Assembly (NCBI GenBank): GCA_024404065.1
Contig: JAKSQR010000083.1
Coordinates: 1-6,910, forward strand
From: Clostridia bacterium
GTDB lineage: Bacteria; Bacillota; Clostridia; Oscillospirales; Acutalibacteraceae
DNA: 6,910 nucleotides
Reading direction: 5' to 3'
In this document: piece by piece, positions 1 through 5,469 of the stretch
Numbering within the stretch: the first letter of the stretch is position 1
How the letters are laid out: every line of letters begins with the position of its first letter
Notes under the pieces: model-generated
Told to the model about the DNA's origin: nothing
The model's input: only the letters and a program-made list of their open reading frames with translations
Databases searched by the model: none
Translations under genes and position numbers: made by a program

Positions 1-245
1 TTCTGTGGCAGGAAGCAGACTGCACCGTAATCTGCAATCCATGGTGATGGCTGATGAGTAAGCCTTACGCCTTCAAATGAGCGGTGCTGCGGGTGGTAAT
101 ACCAACTTATATTTTTATGGGCTGTCTGGGGGCAAAATGCTACCATACCAAAAGGTAACTGCACAAGGGGCAGAGCATTGCCGTTTGAAAATCTGAATAT
201 AGATTCAGAGCCCTGCTTGGTGTTTACATAATCACAATATTTCAT
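1..245 (-). CDS. GH92-type alpha-mannosidase, N-terminal fragment (runs off left edge)
   Basis: The first 81 codons of a minus-strand gene; the rest lies beyond position 1. The translation opens MKYCDYVNTKQG, then FRFSNGNALPL, LPFGMVAFCPQT, WYYHPQHRSFEGVRLTHQPSPWIADYG. The order 'VNTxQG - SNGN.LPL - PFGM - WxxHP - G.RLTHQPSPW' is the characteristic start of the N-terminal beta-sandwich domain of glycoside hydrolase family 92, calcium-dependent exo-alpha-mannosidases that trim N-glycans and yeast mannan. The start at 245 is supported by GGAGGTG about 8 nt upstream. There is no hydrophobic leader, so the enzyme is predicted to be cytoplasmic, unlike many secreted or periplasmic GH92 enzymes. 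It is divergent from the GH29 fucosidase at 362, suggesting joint use of host-type glycans. The catalytic domain is not visible, so linkage specificity (alpha-1,2, -1,3, -1,4 or mannose-1-phosphate) cannot be judged. Confidence 0.87.
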   Translation of the reverse strand, partial: MKYCDYVNTKQGSESIFRFSNGNALPLVQLPFGMVAFCPQTAHKNISWYYHPQHRSFEGVRLTHQPSPWIADYGAVCFLPQ

Positions 246-267
246 AGGTTATACACCTCCATTGTCA

Positions 268-296
268 ATAATAAATTAAATATAATATAAAGTCAA
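268..296 (-). promoter_or_regulatory. sigma-A promoter for the GH92 gene
   Basis: Reading the minus strand, TTGACT (296-291) is followed by exactly 17 bp and then TATTAT (273-268), close to the consensus TTGACA-N17-TATAAT. Transcription would start near 261, giving a short leader that just includes the GGAGGTG ribosome binding site. The AT-rich setting raises the risk of chance matches, but the spacing and the position relative to the gene fit well. Confidence 0.62.
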
Positions 297-347
297 TATT
301 TAGTTGCATAATATATTAAATGGTGGTAAAATACACTAAATATGCAA
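296..347. repeat. Nested inverted repeats, candidate operator between divergent glycosidase genes
   Basis: Two exact inverted pairs surround the fucosidase promoter: ATATTTAG (296-303) with CTAAATAT (336-343), and TTGCATA (304-310) with TATGCAA (341-347). One arm covers both -35 regions and the other sits at the predicted fucosidase start of transcription. This position suits a repressor or a looping dimer. No regulator gene is in the window, and the AT-rich composition makes chance pairing possible. Confidence 0.35.
304..332 (+). promoter_or_regulatory. sigma-A promoter (extended -10) for the GH29 fucosidase gene
   Basis: TTGCAT (304-309), a 17-bp spacer and TAAAAT (327-332), with TG one base before the -10 (324-325), giving an extended -10 element. 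Transcription is expected near 339, so the leader is only about 20 nt. The -35 box lies 7 bp from the oppositely oriented -35 box of the GH92 promoter, so one regulator bound here could control both genes. Confidence 0.6.
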
Positions 348-350
348 TGT

Positions 351-355
351 GAGGG
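351..355 (+). promoter_or_regulatory. Ribosome binding site deciding the fucosidase start
   Basis: GAGGG directly abuts the ATG at 356 but lies 6 nt before the in-frame ATG at 362. Only the second spacing is usable by a ribosome, so the protein most likely begins MSDYPEF at 362 rather than MFMSDYPEF at 356. Confidence 0.65.
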
Positions 356-361
356 ATGTTT

Positions 362-1783
362 ATGTCAGATTATCCTGAATTTGTCCGCTATGCAGCTTCC
401 ATAGTTCCTTCAGAAAGGCAGCTGAAATGGCAGGAAACTGAGTTTTATGCTTTTATGCATTATGGAATAAATACATACACCGACCAGGAGTGGGGCAACG
501 GAAATGAGGACCCTGAGCTTTTTAATCCTACTGAGCTTGATTGCCGTCAATGGGCAAAGCTTTGCAAGCTCTCAGGTATGAAAGGTCTTATTCTTACCGC
601 TAAACACCACGATGGTTTTTGCCTTTGGCCAAGCAAATATACTGACCACAGCGTAAAAAGCTCTAAGTGGAAGGATGGCAAGGGTGATGTAGTTGCTGAG
701 TGCGCCGCCGCCTGCAAGGAGTTTGGTATAAAGTTTGGCATTTACGTTTCACCTTGGGACAGGCATGAGGCTACTTATGGCTCAGGTGAGGCATATAACC
801 AGTTTTTCAGAAATCAGCTTACAGAAGTGCTTACAAATTATGGCGAGCTTTTCTGCGTATGGTTTGATGGTGCCTGCGGAGAAGGGCCTAACGGCAAAAA
901 GCAGGAGTATGATTGGGAAAGCTATTATGAGCTTATCCGTAAGCTGCAGCCAAATGCAACTATAAATATTACCGGACCTGATGTAAGATGGTGCGGTAAT
1001 GAAGCAGGCGTTTGCCGTAAAAGTGAGTGGAGTGTTGTACCTTATTGGCATTCAACCCACGCTGTAATTGAGGCTAAAAGCCAGCAGGATGTTTCAAAGC
1101 CACCTAAAAAAATAAATCCCACCGACCTTGATTTAGGCAGCAGAAAGCAGATTAAAAATTGCAATAAGCTTATATGGTACCCCGCAGAGGTTGATGTTTC
1201 AATCCGCAAAGGTTGGTTTTACCATAAGGATGAGGATTACACAGTAAAGCCTCTCTCAAAGCTTATGGATATTTACTATAATTCCGTAGGTGCAAATGCA
1301 AGCTTCCTGCTTAATATTCCACCTATGCCAAATGGTAAAATAAATGAGAGGGATGTGGAAACGCTTCTTTCCATGGGCGCACAGCTTGAAATAGATTTCA
1401 GAGAAAATCTTGCAGAGGATTCCATAATGCAGGATAACCGCCACCTTGATGAAAATCATACAGGTCAGCACATACTTAATGATGACCTGGAAAGCTACTG
1501 GCATTCAGGTGATAATCCTGAGGGTGCCGAGCTCATACTTGACCTTGGTGACGATTACGATATAGATAAAATTGTACTCTCTGAGCATATCCGCACAGGT
1601 CAGCAGATAGAGGAGTTTGCCCTTTATGCTATGAAAAATAACAAATGGGTAAAGCTTGCTGATGAAACCGTAATTGGCTATAAGCGTATTTGTCGCTTCA
1701 AAGAGATAAGAGCGCAATACTTTAAGCTTAAAATTAAAAAAGCAAGGTGCTTTGCAACCATCAGCAGATTTGAGTGTTATTAA
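362..1783 (+). CDS. GH29 alpha-L-fucosidase with C-terminal F5/8-type-C-like domain
   Basis: A 473-residue protein that removes alpha-linked L-fucose from glycans with retention of configuration. Its (beta/alpha)8 catalytic domain (about residues 20-340) shows family 29 signatures: FMHYGINTYTDQEWG (31-45), TAKHHDGFCLWPS (79-91, with the fucose-binding His pair 82-83) and VWFDGACG, whose Asp169 is the expected nucleophile. Glu214 in GNEAG lies 45 residues further on, the spacing seen for the acid/base in subfamily B (alpha-1,3/1,4-fucosidases), so I infer GH29-B. Residues about 345-473 resemble a discoidin/CBM32 beta-sandwich (DDLESYWHSGD, ELILDLG, DKIVLSEHI). There is no signal peptide, so it is probably cytoplasmic, acting on imported Lewis-type or milk-type oligosaccharides. 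It is divergent from a GH92 mannosidase gene and ends at a hairpin terminator. The family is certain; the linkage preference is inferred. Confidence 0.93.
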   Translation: MSDYPEFVRYAASIVPSERQLKWQETEFYAFMHYGINTYTDQEWGNGNEDPELFNPTELDCRQWAKLCKLSGMKGLILTAKHHDGFCLWPSKYTDHSVKSSKWKDGKGDVVAECAAACKEFGIKFGIYVSPWDRHEATYGSGEAYNQFFRNQLTEVLTNYGELFCVWFDGACGEGPNGKKQEYDWESYYELIRKLQPNATINITGPDVRWCGNEAGVCRKSEWSVVPYWHSTHAVIEAKSQQDVSKPPKKINPTDLDLGSRKQIKNCNKLIWYPAEVDVSIRKGWFYHKDEDYTVKPLSKLMDIYYNSVGANASFLLNIPPMPNGKINERDVETLLSMGAQLEIDFRENLAEDSIMQDNRHLDENHTGQHILNDDLESYWHSGDNPEGAELILDLGDDYDIDKIVLSEHIRTGQQIEEFALYAMKNNKWVKLADETVIGYKRICRFKEIRAQYFKLKIKKARCFATISRFECY

Positions 1784-1811
1784 AAAAGGATGGCACTAAG
1801 CCATCCCTTAC
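1784..1811. terminator. Bidirectional rho-independent terminator between convergent genes
   Basis: A perfect 7-bp stem GGATGGC (1788-1794) / GCCATCC (1800-1806) with a 5-base loop. Read on the minus strand it is followed by TTTTTT, the ideal form for ending the thioredoxin-like gene. Read on the plus strand the tail CTTACTTT is less uniform but may still stop fucosidase transcripts. It begins directly after the fucosidase stop codon. Confidence 0.82.
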
Positions 1812-1816
1812 TTTGA

Positions 1817-2161
1817 TTATTCCCAGGTTTTCCATATATCAGGCTGGTAGCCTATGGTTGCCTGCTTGCCGTTTCTTACAATGGGAGTTTTGAAAAGCTC
1901 GCCATATTCCATCAGCTTTTCAATTTTAGCATCCTCACCAGCAAGGTATTTAATAAAACTCTTATCATACATTTTTGATTTCTCGTTTATAAGAGCCTCA
2001 AGTGAGCCGCCTGTAGCTGCTCTTACAGCGGCAATTTCGCCCTTGCTCATAGATTTCTGACTAAGGTCAATAAACTGAAATTTAATTTTTCTTTCCTTAA
2101 AATATCTTTGTGCCTTTTTGGTGTCAAAGCATTTGTTAAGACCAAAAATCTGTATATTCAT
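1817..2161 (-). CDS. ArsC/Spx-fold thioredoxin-like protein (arsenate reductase family, substrate unknown)
   Basis: A 114-residue protein beginning MNIQIFGLNKCFDTKKAQRY. The beta strand, one cysteine (Cys11) and helix, then LEALINEKS (54-62) and KTPIVRNGKQATIGY (91-105), match the ArsC/Spx/YffB branch of the thioredoxin fold; length is normal. The start at 2161 follows AAAGGTG about 7 nt upstream. The frame stays open further upstream over the start of cca, but that extension has no family similarity. Cys11 is not part of a CxxC pair (CFDT), and Lys-Thr-Pro replaces the usual Arg-Pro before the cis-proline loop, so classical arsenate reduction is doubtful. A monothiol, glutathione- or bacillithiol-type redox role, or an Spx-like role, is possible but unproven. 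No arsenic genes lie nearby. The gene is divergent from cca and convergent with the fucosidase gene. Confidence 0.85.
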   Translation of the reverse strand: MNIQIFGLNKCFDTKKAQRYFKERKIKFQFIDLSQKSMSKGEIAAVRAATGGSLEALINEKSKMYDKSFIKYLAGEDAKIEKLMEYGELFKTPIVRNGKQATIGYQPDIWKTWE

Positions 2162-2194
2162 ATAACCACACCTTTTTGAATTATTACTTGAAAT

Positions 2195-2223
2195 ATGATA
2201 ATAAAAATTCCACCTCAAGTCAA
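2195..2223 (-). promoter_or_regulatory. Likely promoter of the ArsC/Spx-like gene, inside the start of cca
   Basis: On the minus strand TTGACT (2223-2218), 17 bp, then TATCAT (2200-2195). Transcription would begin near 2188, giving a leader of about 26 nt containing the AAAGGTG site. The -10 box overlaps the cca start codon, so the two genes have interlocked 5' ends. Confidence 0.5.
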
Positions 2224-3550
2224 TACTGCACTTGAAATTCTGTCCGCAAAGGGCTTTGATGCCTATGTTGTGGGCGGAGCAGTGCGTGATGCAATTATGG
2301 GGCTGGAGCCTGACGATTTTGATATAACAACAAGTGCATTGCCACAGGAAACCGCAAAGGCTTTTGAGGGCTGTCGTATTATTGAAACAGGCATAAAGCA
2401 TGGTACTGTTACAGTTATTGTAGATGATATGCCTATTGAGATTACTACATACCGTATTGATAAAGACTATAAAGATAACAGACATCCTGAGAGTGTAGAA
2501 TTTACAGATAATATAAATCTTGACCTTGCACGCAGAGATTTTACAGTAAATGCCATTGCGTATAATCCAAAGGCAGGCTTTGTTGACCCTTACGGCGGAT
2601 TAGATGATATAAAAGATGAAATAATCAGATGTGTAGGCGACCCCGATACCCGATTTAATGAGGATGGTCTGCGAATATTAAGAGCCTTGCGCTTTGCTGC
2701 ACAAAAGCAGTTTAAGATTGATGAGACTACTGCAATAAGCATACATAAAAACAGACAGTTGCTTGATAATATCAGCAAAGAGAGAATATATGCTGAGCTT
2801 ATAAAAATGCTTCCCGGCGTTACAAAAGATTTTCTTTTGGAATATTCAGATGTGATTTTTCAGATTATTCCTGAGCTAAAAAAAGAAAAGGGTTGCAAGC
2901 AAAATAACCCTTATCATATATATGATGTATGGGAGCATACCTCAGTAACAGTTGAGAATGCAACACCTGACCCCGAAATACGCCTTGCAATGCTGCTGCA
3001 CGATATAGGCAAGCCCGTTTGCAAAACAACTGATGAGAATGGCACAGATCATTTTTATGGTCATGAAAAGGTAAGTGCTGAAATAGCTGAGCAGGTTTTA
3101 ATAAATCTTAAGGTTTCAAATGCTACACGCCAAAGAGTTAAAACTCTTGTGGAGCTTCACGGCTTTATACCACATATTATAAGCAAGAAAACCTACCGTA
3201 AATATATAGGCACCTATGGTGCTGACCTTGTAAAAGATTTATTTGATGTACGCTATGCTGATATTTGCGGTCAGAATCCTGTCTACCTTCAGGAGCGTAT
3301 TGAGCAAAACAAGCAGGGTCTTGATATTGTAAATGAATTAACTGAAAAAGAGAATTGCTTCACCATAAATAATCTTGCTGTAGGCGGCAAAGATTTAATC
3401 AGAGAGGGCATAGAGGCATCACCTCGCATGGGTCAGATTTTAAGCACTCTGTTTGATGAGGTAATTTCAGATAAATTAAAAAATGAAAAATCTGCTTTGA
3501 TAAACAGAGCAAAGGAGTTAAATATAAATGGAAACAGTAAAAATAGCTGA
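2195..3550 (+). CDS. cca: CCA tRNA nucleotidyltransferase (class II, with HD domain)
   Basis: A 451-residue enzyme that builds or repairs the 3'-terminal CCA of tRNAs from CTP and ATP in the cytoplasm. The class II nucleotidyltransferase core is clear: VVGGAVRD (25-32), the metal-binding Asp41/Asp43 in DDFDITTSA, the flexible-loop region DLARRDFTVNA (110-120) and the templating motif EDGLR (156-160, the EDxxR that recognises CTP and ATP by base pairing), followed by RALRFAA. These favour a true CCA-adding enzyme over a poly(A) polymerase. A C-terminal half HD domain (LLHDIGKP, His269-Asp270) is common in Bacillota homologues. The only ATG possible is 2195, since an in-frame TGA precedes it at 2189-2191. 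No convincing ribosome binding site or promoter is visible upstream, and the promoter may lie within the opposing gene. It is first in an operon and overlaps the next gene by 23 bp. Confidence 0.95.
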   Translation: MIIKIPPQVNTALEILSAKGFDAYVVGGAVRDAIMGLEPDDFDITTSALPQETAKAFEGCRIIETGIKHGTVTVIVDDMPIEITTYRIDKDYKDNRHPESVEFTDNINLDLARRDFTVNAIAYNPKAGFVDPYGGLDDIKDEIIRCVGDPDTRFNEDGLRILRALRFAAQKQFKIDETTAISIHKNRQLLDNISKERIYAELIKMLPGVTKDFLLEYSDVIFQIIPELKKEKGCKQNNPYHIYDVWEHTSVTVENATPDPEIRLAMLLHDIGKPVCKTTDENGTDHFYGHEKVSAEIAEQVLINLKVSNATRQRVKTLVELHGFIPHIISKKTYRKYIGTYGADLVKDLFDVRYADICGQNPVYLQERIEQNKQGLDIVNELTEKENCFTINNLAVGGKDLIREGIEASPRMGQILSTLFDEVISDKLKNEKSALINRAKELNINGNSKNS

Positions 3551-4559
3551 AGCAAAAGAATTTGATGAGTTTGTCTATGGTCATCCTAAAGGCCACATGA
3601 TGCAGACCTCTGCCTGGGGCAAGGTAAAAAAGGAATGGGACTGGACAGGCTTTATTGTAAGAGATGACGAGGGCAAAATCAAAGGTGCCTGCGCTGTGCT
3701 TATCCGTGAGATAATTCCCTCACTTAAAATGATGTATGCACCAAGGGGTCCCGTTTGTGACCTTGATGATGAAGAAACCGTAAAGGCACTTCTCACCGCA
3801 GTTGCTGAATACGGTAAAAAGAATAAGGCATACACCTTCAAAATTGATACCGATACTCTTGCTACAAACGAAAAATACATAAACCTGCTTAAAGGTCTTG
3901 GCTTTAAGTTTAAGGAGGAAGGCTCATCAGATTTTGATACCGTACAGGCTCACTGCATTTTCCGTCTTGATGTAGGCGGTAAAACAGAGGATGAGGTTAT
4001 GGCAGGCTTCCATTCAAAGACCCGTTATAACACAAGACTTGCTGAAAGAAAGGGTATAAGAATTGAGATTAAAGGCAAGGAAGCCTGTGAGGATTTCCAT
4101 TCACTTATGCTTCTTACAGGCGCCCGTGATGGCTTTGCAATAAGAGGCACAGAGTATTTTGAGCGTATTATGGACGCTTTTGGTGACGATGCAAGAATTT
4201 ACTTTGCCTACTATGAGGATGAGCTTCTTGCAGGTGCTCTCAATGTACACGTAGGCGATAAAATCTGGTATGTTTACGGCGCATCATCAAACTCTCACAG
4301 AAATCTTATGCCCACATATTTAGTACAGTGGTCTATGATTAAATGGGCTATTGAAGAAGGCTGTAACTGGTACGATTTCAGAGGTGGTTACCCCGATGAA
4401 AATAACCCACTTCATGGCATTTATAAATTCAAGGCAGGCTTCTGCCCCAATTATATGGACTTTATGGGCGAGGCAGATTTAATACTCAATAAAACAGGCT
4501 ACAAGCTTGTAAATACTGCAATCAAGGCTCGTAAAACATTAAGAAAGATTAAGAAATAA
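3528..4559 (+). CDS. FemX/FemAB-type tRNA-dependent peptidoglycan aminoacyltransferase
   Basis: A 343-residue protein with two GNAT-like halves. Seen in the sequence: MQTSAWGKVKKEW near residues 24-36, SKTRYNTRLAERKG (163-176), WYVYGASS (247-254), YDFRGG (282-287) and YKFKAGF (299-305); these are the conserved blocks of the Fem family. Family members transfer an amino acid from aminoacyl-tRNA to the stem-peptide lysine or diamino acid of a peptidoglycan precursor, on the inner face of the membrane, to make an interpeptide bridge. The length is close to Weissella FemX and well below FemA or MurM, and I see no coiled-coil insertion, so a first-residue (FemX-like) role is the better guess; the amino acid is unknown. 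Translation starts inside the end of cca, with AAGGAG (3512-3517) about 10 nt before the ATG. The stop overlaps the next start (TAATG). A FemAB-like exopolysaccharide or lipid acyltransferase is a less likely alternative. Confidence 0.87.
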   Translation: METVKIAEAKEFDEFVYGHPKGHMMQTSAWGKVKKEWDWTGFIVRDDEGKIKGACAVLIREIIPSLKMMYAPRGPVCDLDDEETVKALLTAVAEYGKKNKAYTFKIDTDTLATNEKYINLLKGLGFKFKEEGSSDFDTVQAHCIFRLDVGGKTEDEVMAGFHSKTRYNTRLAERKGIRIEIKGKEACEDFHSLMLLTGARDGFAIRGTEYFERIMDAFGDDARIYFAYYEDELLAGALNVHVGDKIWYVYGASSNSHRNLMPTYLVQWSMIKWAIEEGCNWYDFRGGYPDENNPLHGIYKFKAGFCPNYMDFMGEADLILNKTGYKLVNTAIKARKTLRKIKK

Positions 4560-5167
4560 TGAATACATTTGATTTTCTTGAAAATAAAAAGCTTAAAAGT
4601 CAGCTTGATTTTTTAGTTGAGATTGACAAGATGAAAAACATTTTCAGACGTACGGTTATTATTGATAAATCCCGCCGCGAAAATGACGCAGAGCATTCAT
4701 GGCATTTTGCTATGCTTGCAATGATTCTTGAGGAATACTCAAGCAATAAGGTTGATGTAACCAAAGCAATTAAAATTGCCCTTGTCCATGACCTTGTAGA
4801 GGTTTATGCAGGTGATACCTTTGCTTATGATGAAAAAGCCAAGCAGGATAAACGCCAGCGTGAGCTTGAGGCAGCAGATAAGATTTTTGGAATGCTCCCA
4901 CCTGAGCAGTGTGCTTACATAAGAGCGCTGTGGGATGAGTTTGAGGCTAAAGAAACACCTGAGGCAAAATATGCTAATGTTTGTGACAGGCTTCAGCCCC
5001 TTATGCACAACTACTTAACTGATGGTCACACCTGGAAAGAAGGGGATGTACACGCCCCTCAGGTGCTGGGTAGAATGGACATAATCCGTGAAACTGCCCC
5101 TGAGCTTTGGAAGGCAGTAGAGGGTATGGTTAAAATTTCTGTTGAGCAGGGCATACTTAAGCCATAA
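4559..5167 (+). CDS. HD-domain phosphohydrolase, YfbR/HDDC2 5'-deoxynucleotidase type
   Basis: A 202-residue cytoplasmic protein of the HD superfamily. The metal ligands can be placed: His46 in ENDAEHSWH, His77-Asp78 in LVHDLVEVYAGD, and Asp143 in CDRLQPL. Glu81 and Asp86 (HDxxExxxxD) and the FRRT segment (29-32) are typical of the YfbR/HDDC2 group, which dephosphorylates deoxyribonucleoside 5'-monophosphates and so helps balance nucleotide pools. The length is normal. Its ATG overlaps the stop codon of the femX-like gene by one base (TAATG) without a clear ribosome binding site of its own, implying translational reinitiation. It is last in the cca operon, before a strong terminator. The fold and metal site are secure; the exact nucleotide substrate is inferred from the family. 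Confidence 0.88.
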   Translation: MNTFDFLENKKLKSQLDFLVEIDKMKNIFRRTVIIDKSRRENDAEHSWHFAMLAMILEEYSSNKVDVTKAIKIALVHDLVEVYAGDTFAYDEKAKQDKRQRELEAADKIFGMLPPEQCAYIRALWDEFEAKETPEAKYANVCDRLQPLMHNYLTDGHTWKEGDVHAPQVLGRMDIIRETAPELWKAVEGMVKISVEQGILKP

Positions 5168-5183
5168 TTTACATATTGGAATT

Positions 5184-5216
5184 ATCCGCCTGATGTTTGT
5201 TATCGGGCGGATTTTT
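5184..5216 (+). terminator. Rho-independent terminator of the cca-femX-HD operon
   Basis: An 11-bp stem, ATCCGCCTGAT (5184-5194) pairing with ATCGGGCGGAT (5202-5212) with one G-T wobble, a 7-base loop, and then a run of T. It lies 16 nt after the HD gene stop. Confidence 0.93.
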
Positions 5217-5333
5217 GCTTCTACCACAATATGTAGATACTAAAAATACATTGCTACACAAGAGTGAAAAATAAGCCGAAAAAATGACCGAAAATCAGCC
5301 TAAAATTTGTGTATTTTTTCAATAAAATTTATG
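5217..5333. other. AT-rich intergenic spacer, no gene seen
   Basis: Together with the flanking terminator, promoter and leader this fills the roughly 300-bp gap between the HD gene and the SGNH lipoprotein gene. It shows loose short repetition (CCGAAAA twice near 5276-5295 and a related CCTAAAA at 5299-5305) and short inverted words (TGTAG/CTACA near 5232-5258). The only ORF, 13 codons from 5284, has no ribosome binding site. I assign no function. Confidence 0.5.
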
Positions 5334-5362
5334 TTGAAAATTGAGAATAAATGATATATATT
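5334..5362 (+). promoter_or_regulatory. sigma-A promoter of the lipoprotein operon
   Basis: TTGAAA (5334-5339), a 17-bp spacer and TATATT (5357-5362). Transcription should start near 5369, leaving an untranslated leader of about 100 nt before the SGNH lipoprotein start. Confidence 0.65.
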
Positions 5363-5368
5363 TTAGTT

Positions 5369-5469
5369 ACGAAATATTATCGGTAGTGGAATGTGGATAG
5401 TTCTGCTGCCTTATTTCAGATATATTATGCAATATTTGCTCACATATTGCGAACCTGGGAGACTTAAAA
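5369..5469 (+). other. 5' leader of the lipoprotein operon with hairpin and possible leader ORF
   Basis: The leader is unusually long for this window, where other leaders look near 20-26 nt. It holds an inverted repeat GCAATAT (5429-5435) / ATATTGC (5444-5450) just before the GGGAG ribosome binding site (5457-5461). A 28-codon ORF runs 5391-5477, starting MWIVLLPYF and ending 5 nt past the lipoprotein ATG. It lacks a well-spaced ribosome binding site, so its translation is uncertain. I recognise no known riboswitch. Confidence 0.4.

Noticed and set aside
356..361. Alternative fucosidase start at ATG 356
   Set aside because: The GAGGG ribosome binding site directly abuts it; ATG 362 has the workable 6-nt spacing.
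547..1717. Several 60-90 residue ORFs, four on the minus strand and one on the plus strand, inside the fucosidase gene
   Set aside because: They are shadows in other frames of a gene with unmistakable GH29 signatures; their compositions are atypical.
2133..2160. Possible plus-strand promoter for cca (TTGTTA-N16-TATTCA)
   Set aside because: The -10 match is weak and the spacing not ideal; there is not enough evidence to list it.
1817..2485. 222-residue minus-strand reading of the ArsC/Spx-like gene starting at 2485
   Set aside because: The extra N-terminus lies antisense to cca, is Cys/Asn-rich and unlike the family. The ATG at 2161 has a proper AAAGGTG site and matches the family start.
5272..5305. 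Short direct repeats (CCGAAAA, CCGAAAA, CCTAAAA) as iterons or CRISPR-like repeats
   Set aside because: The units are too short, irregularly spaced and A-rich to separate from chance.
5284..5325. 13-codon plus-strand ORF in the intergenic spacer
   Set aside because: It has no ribosome binding site, lies upstream of the predicted promoter and has no recognisable content.
5369..5469. Riboswitch (for example c-di-GMP or S-box) in the lipoprotein leader
   Set aside because: None of the conserved core motifs I know are present; only a simple 7-bp hairpin is seen.
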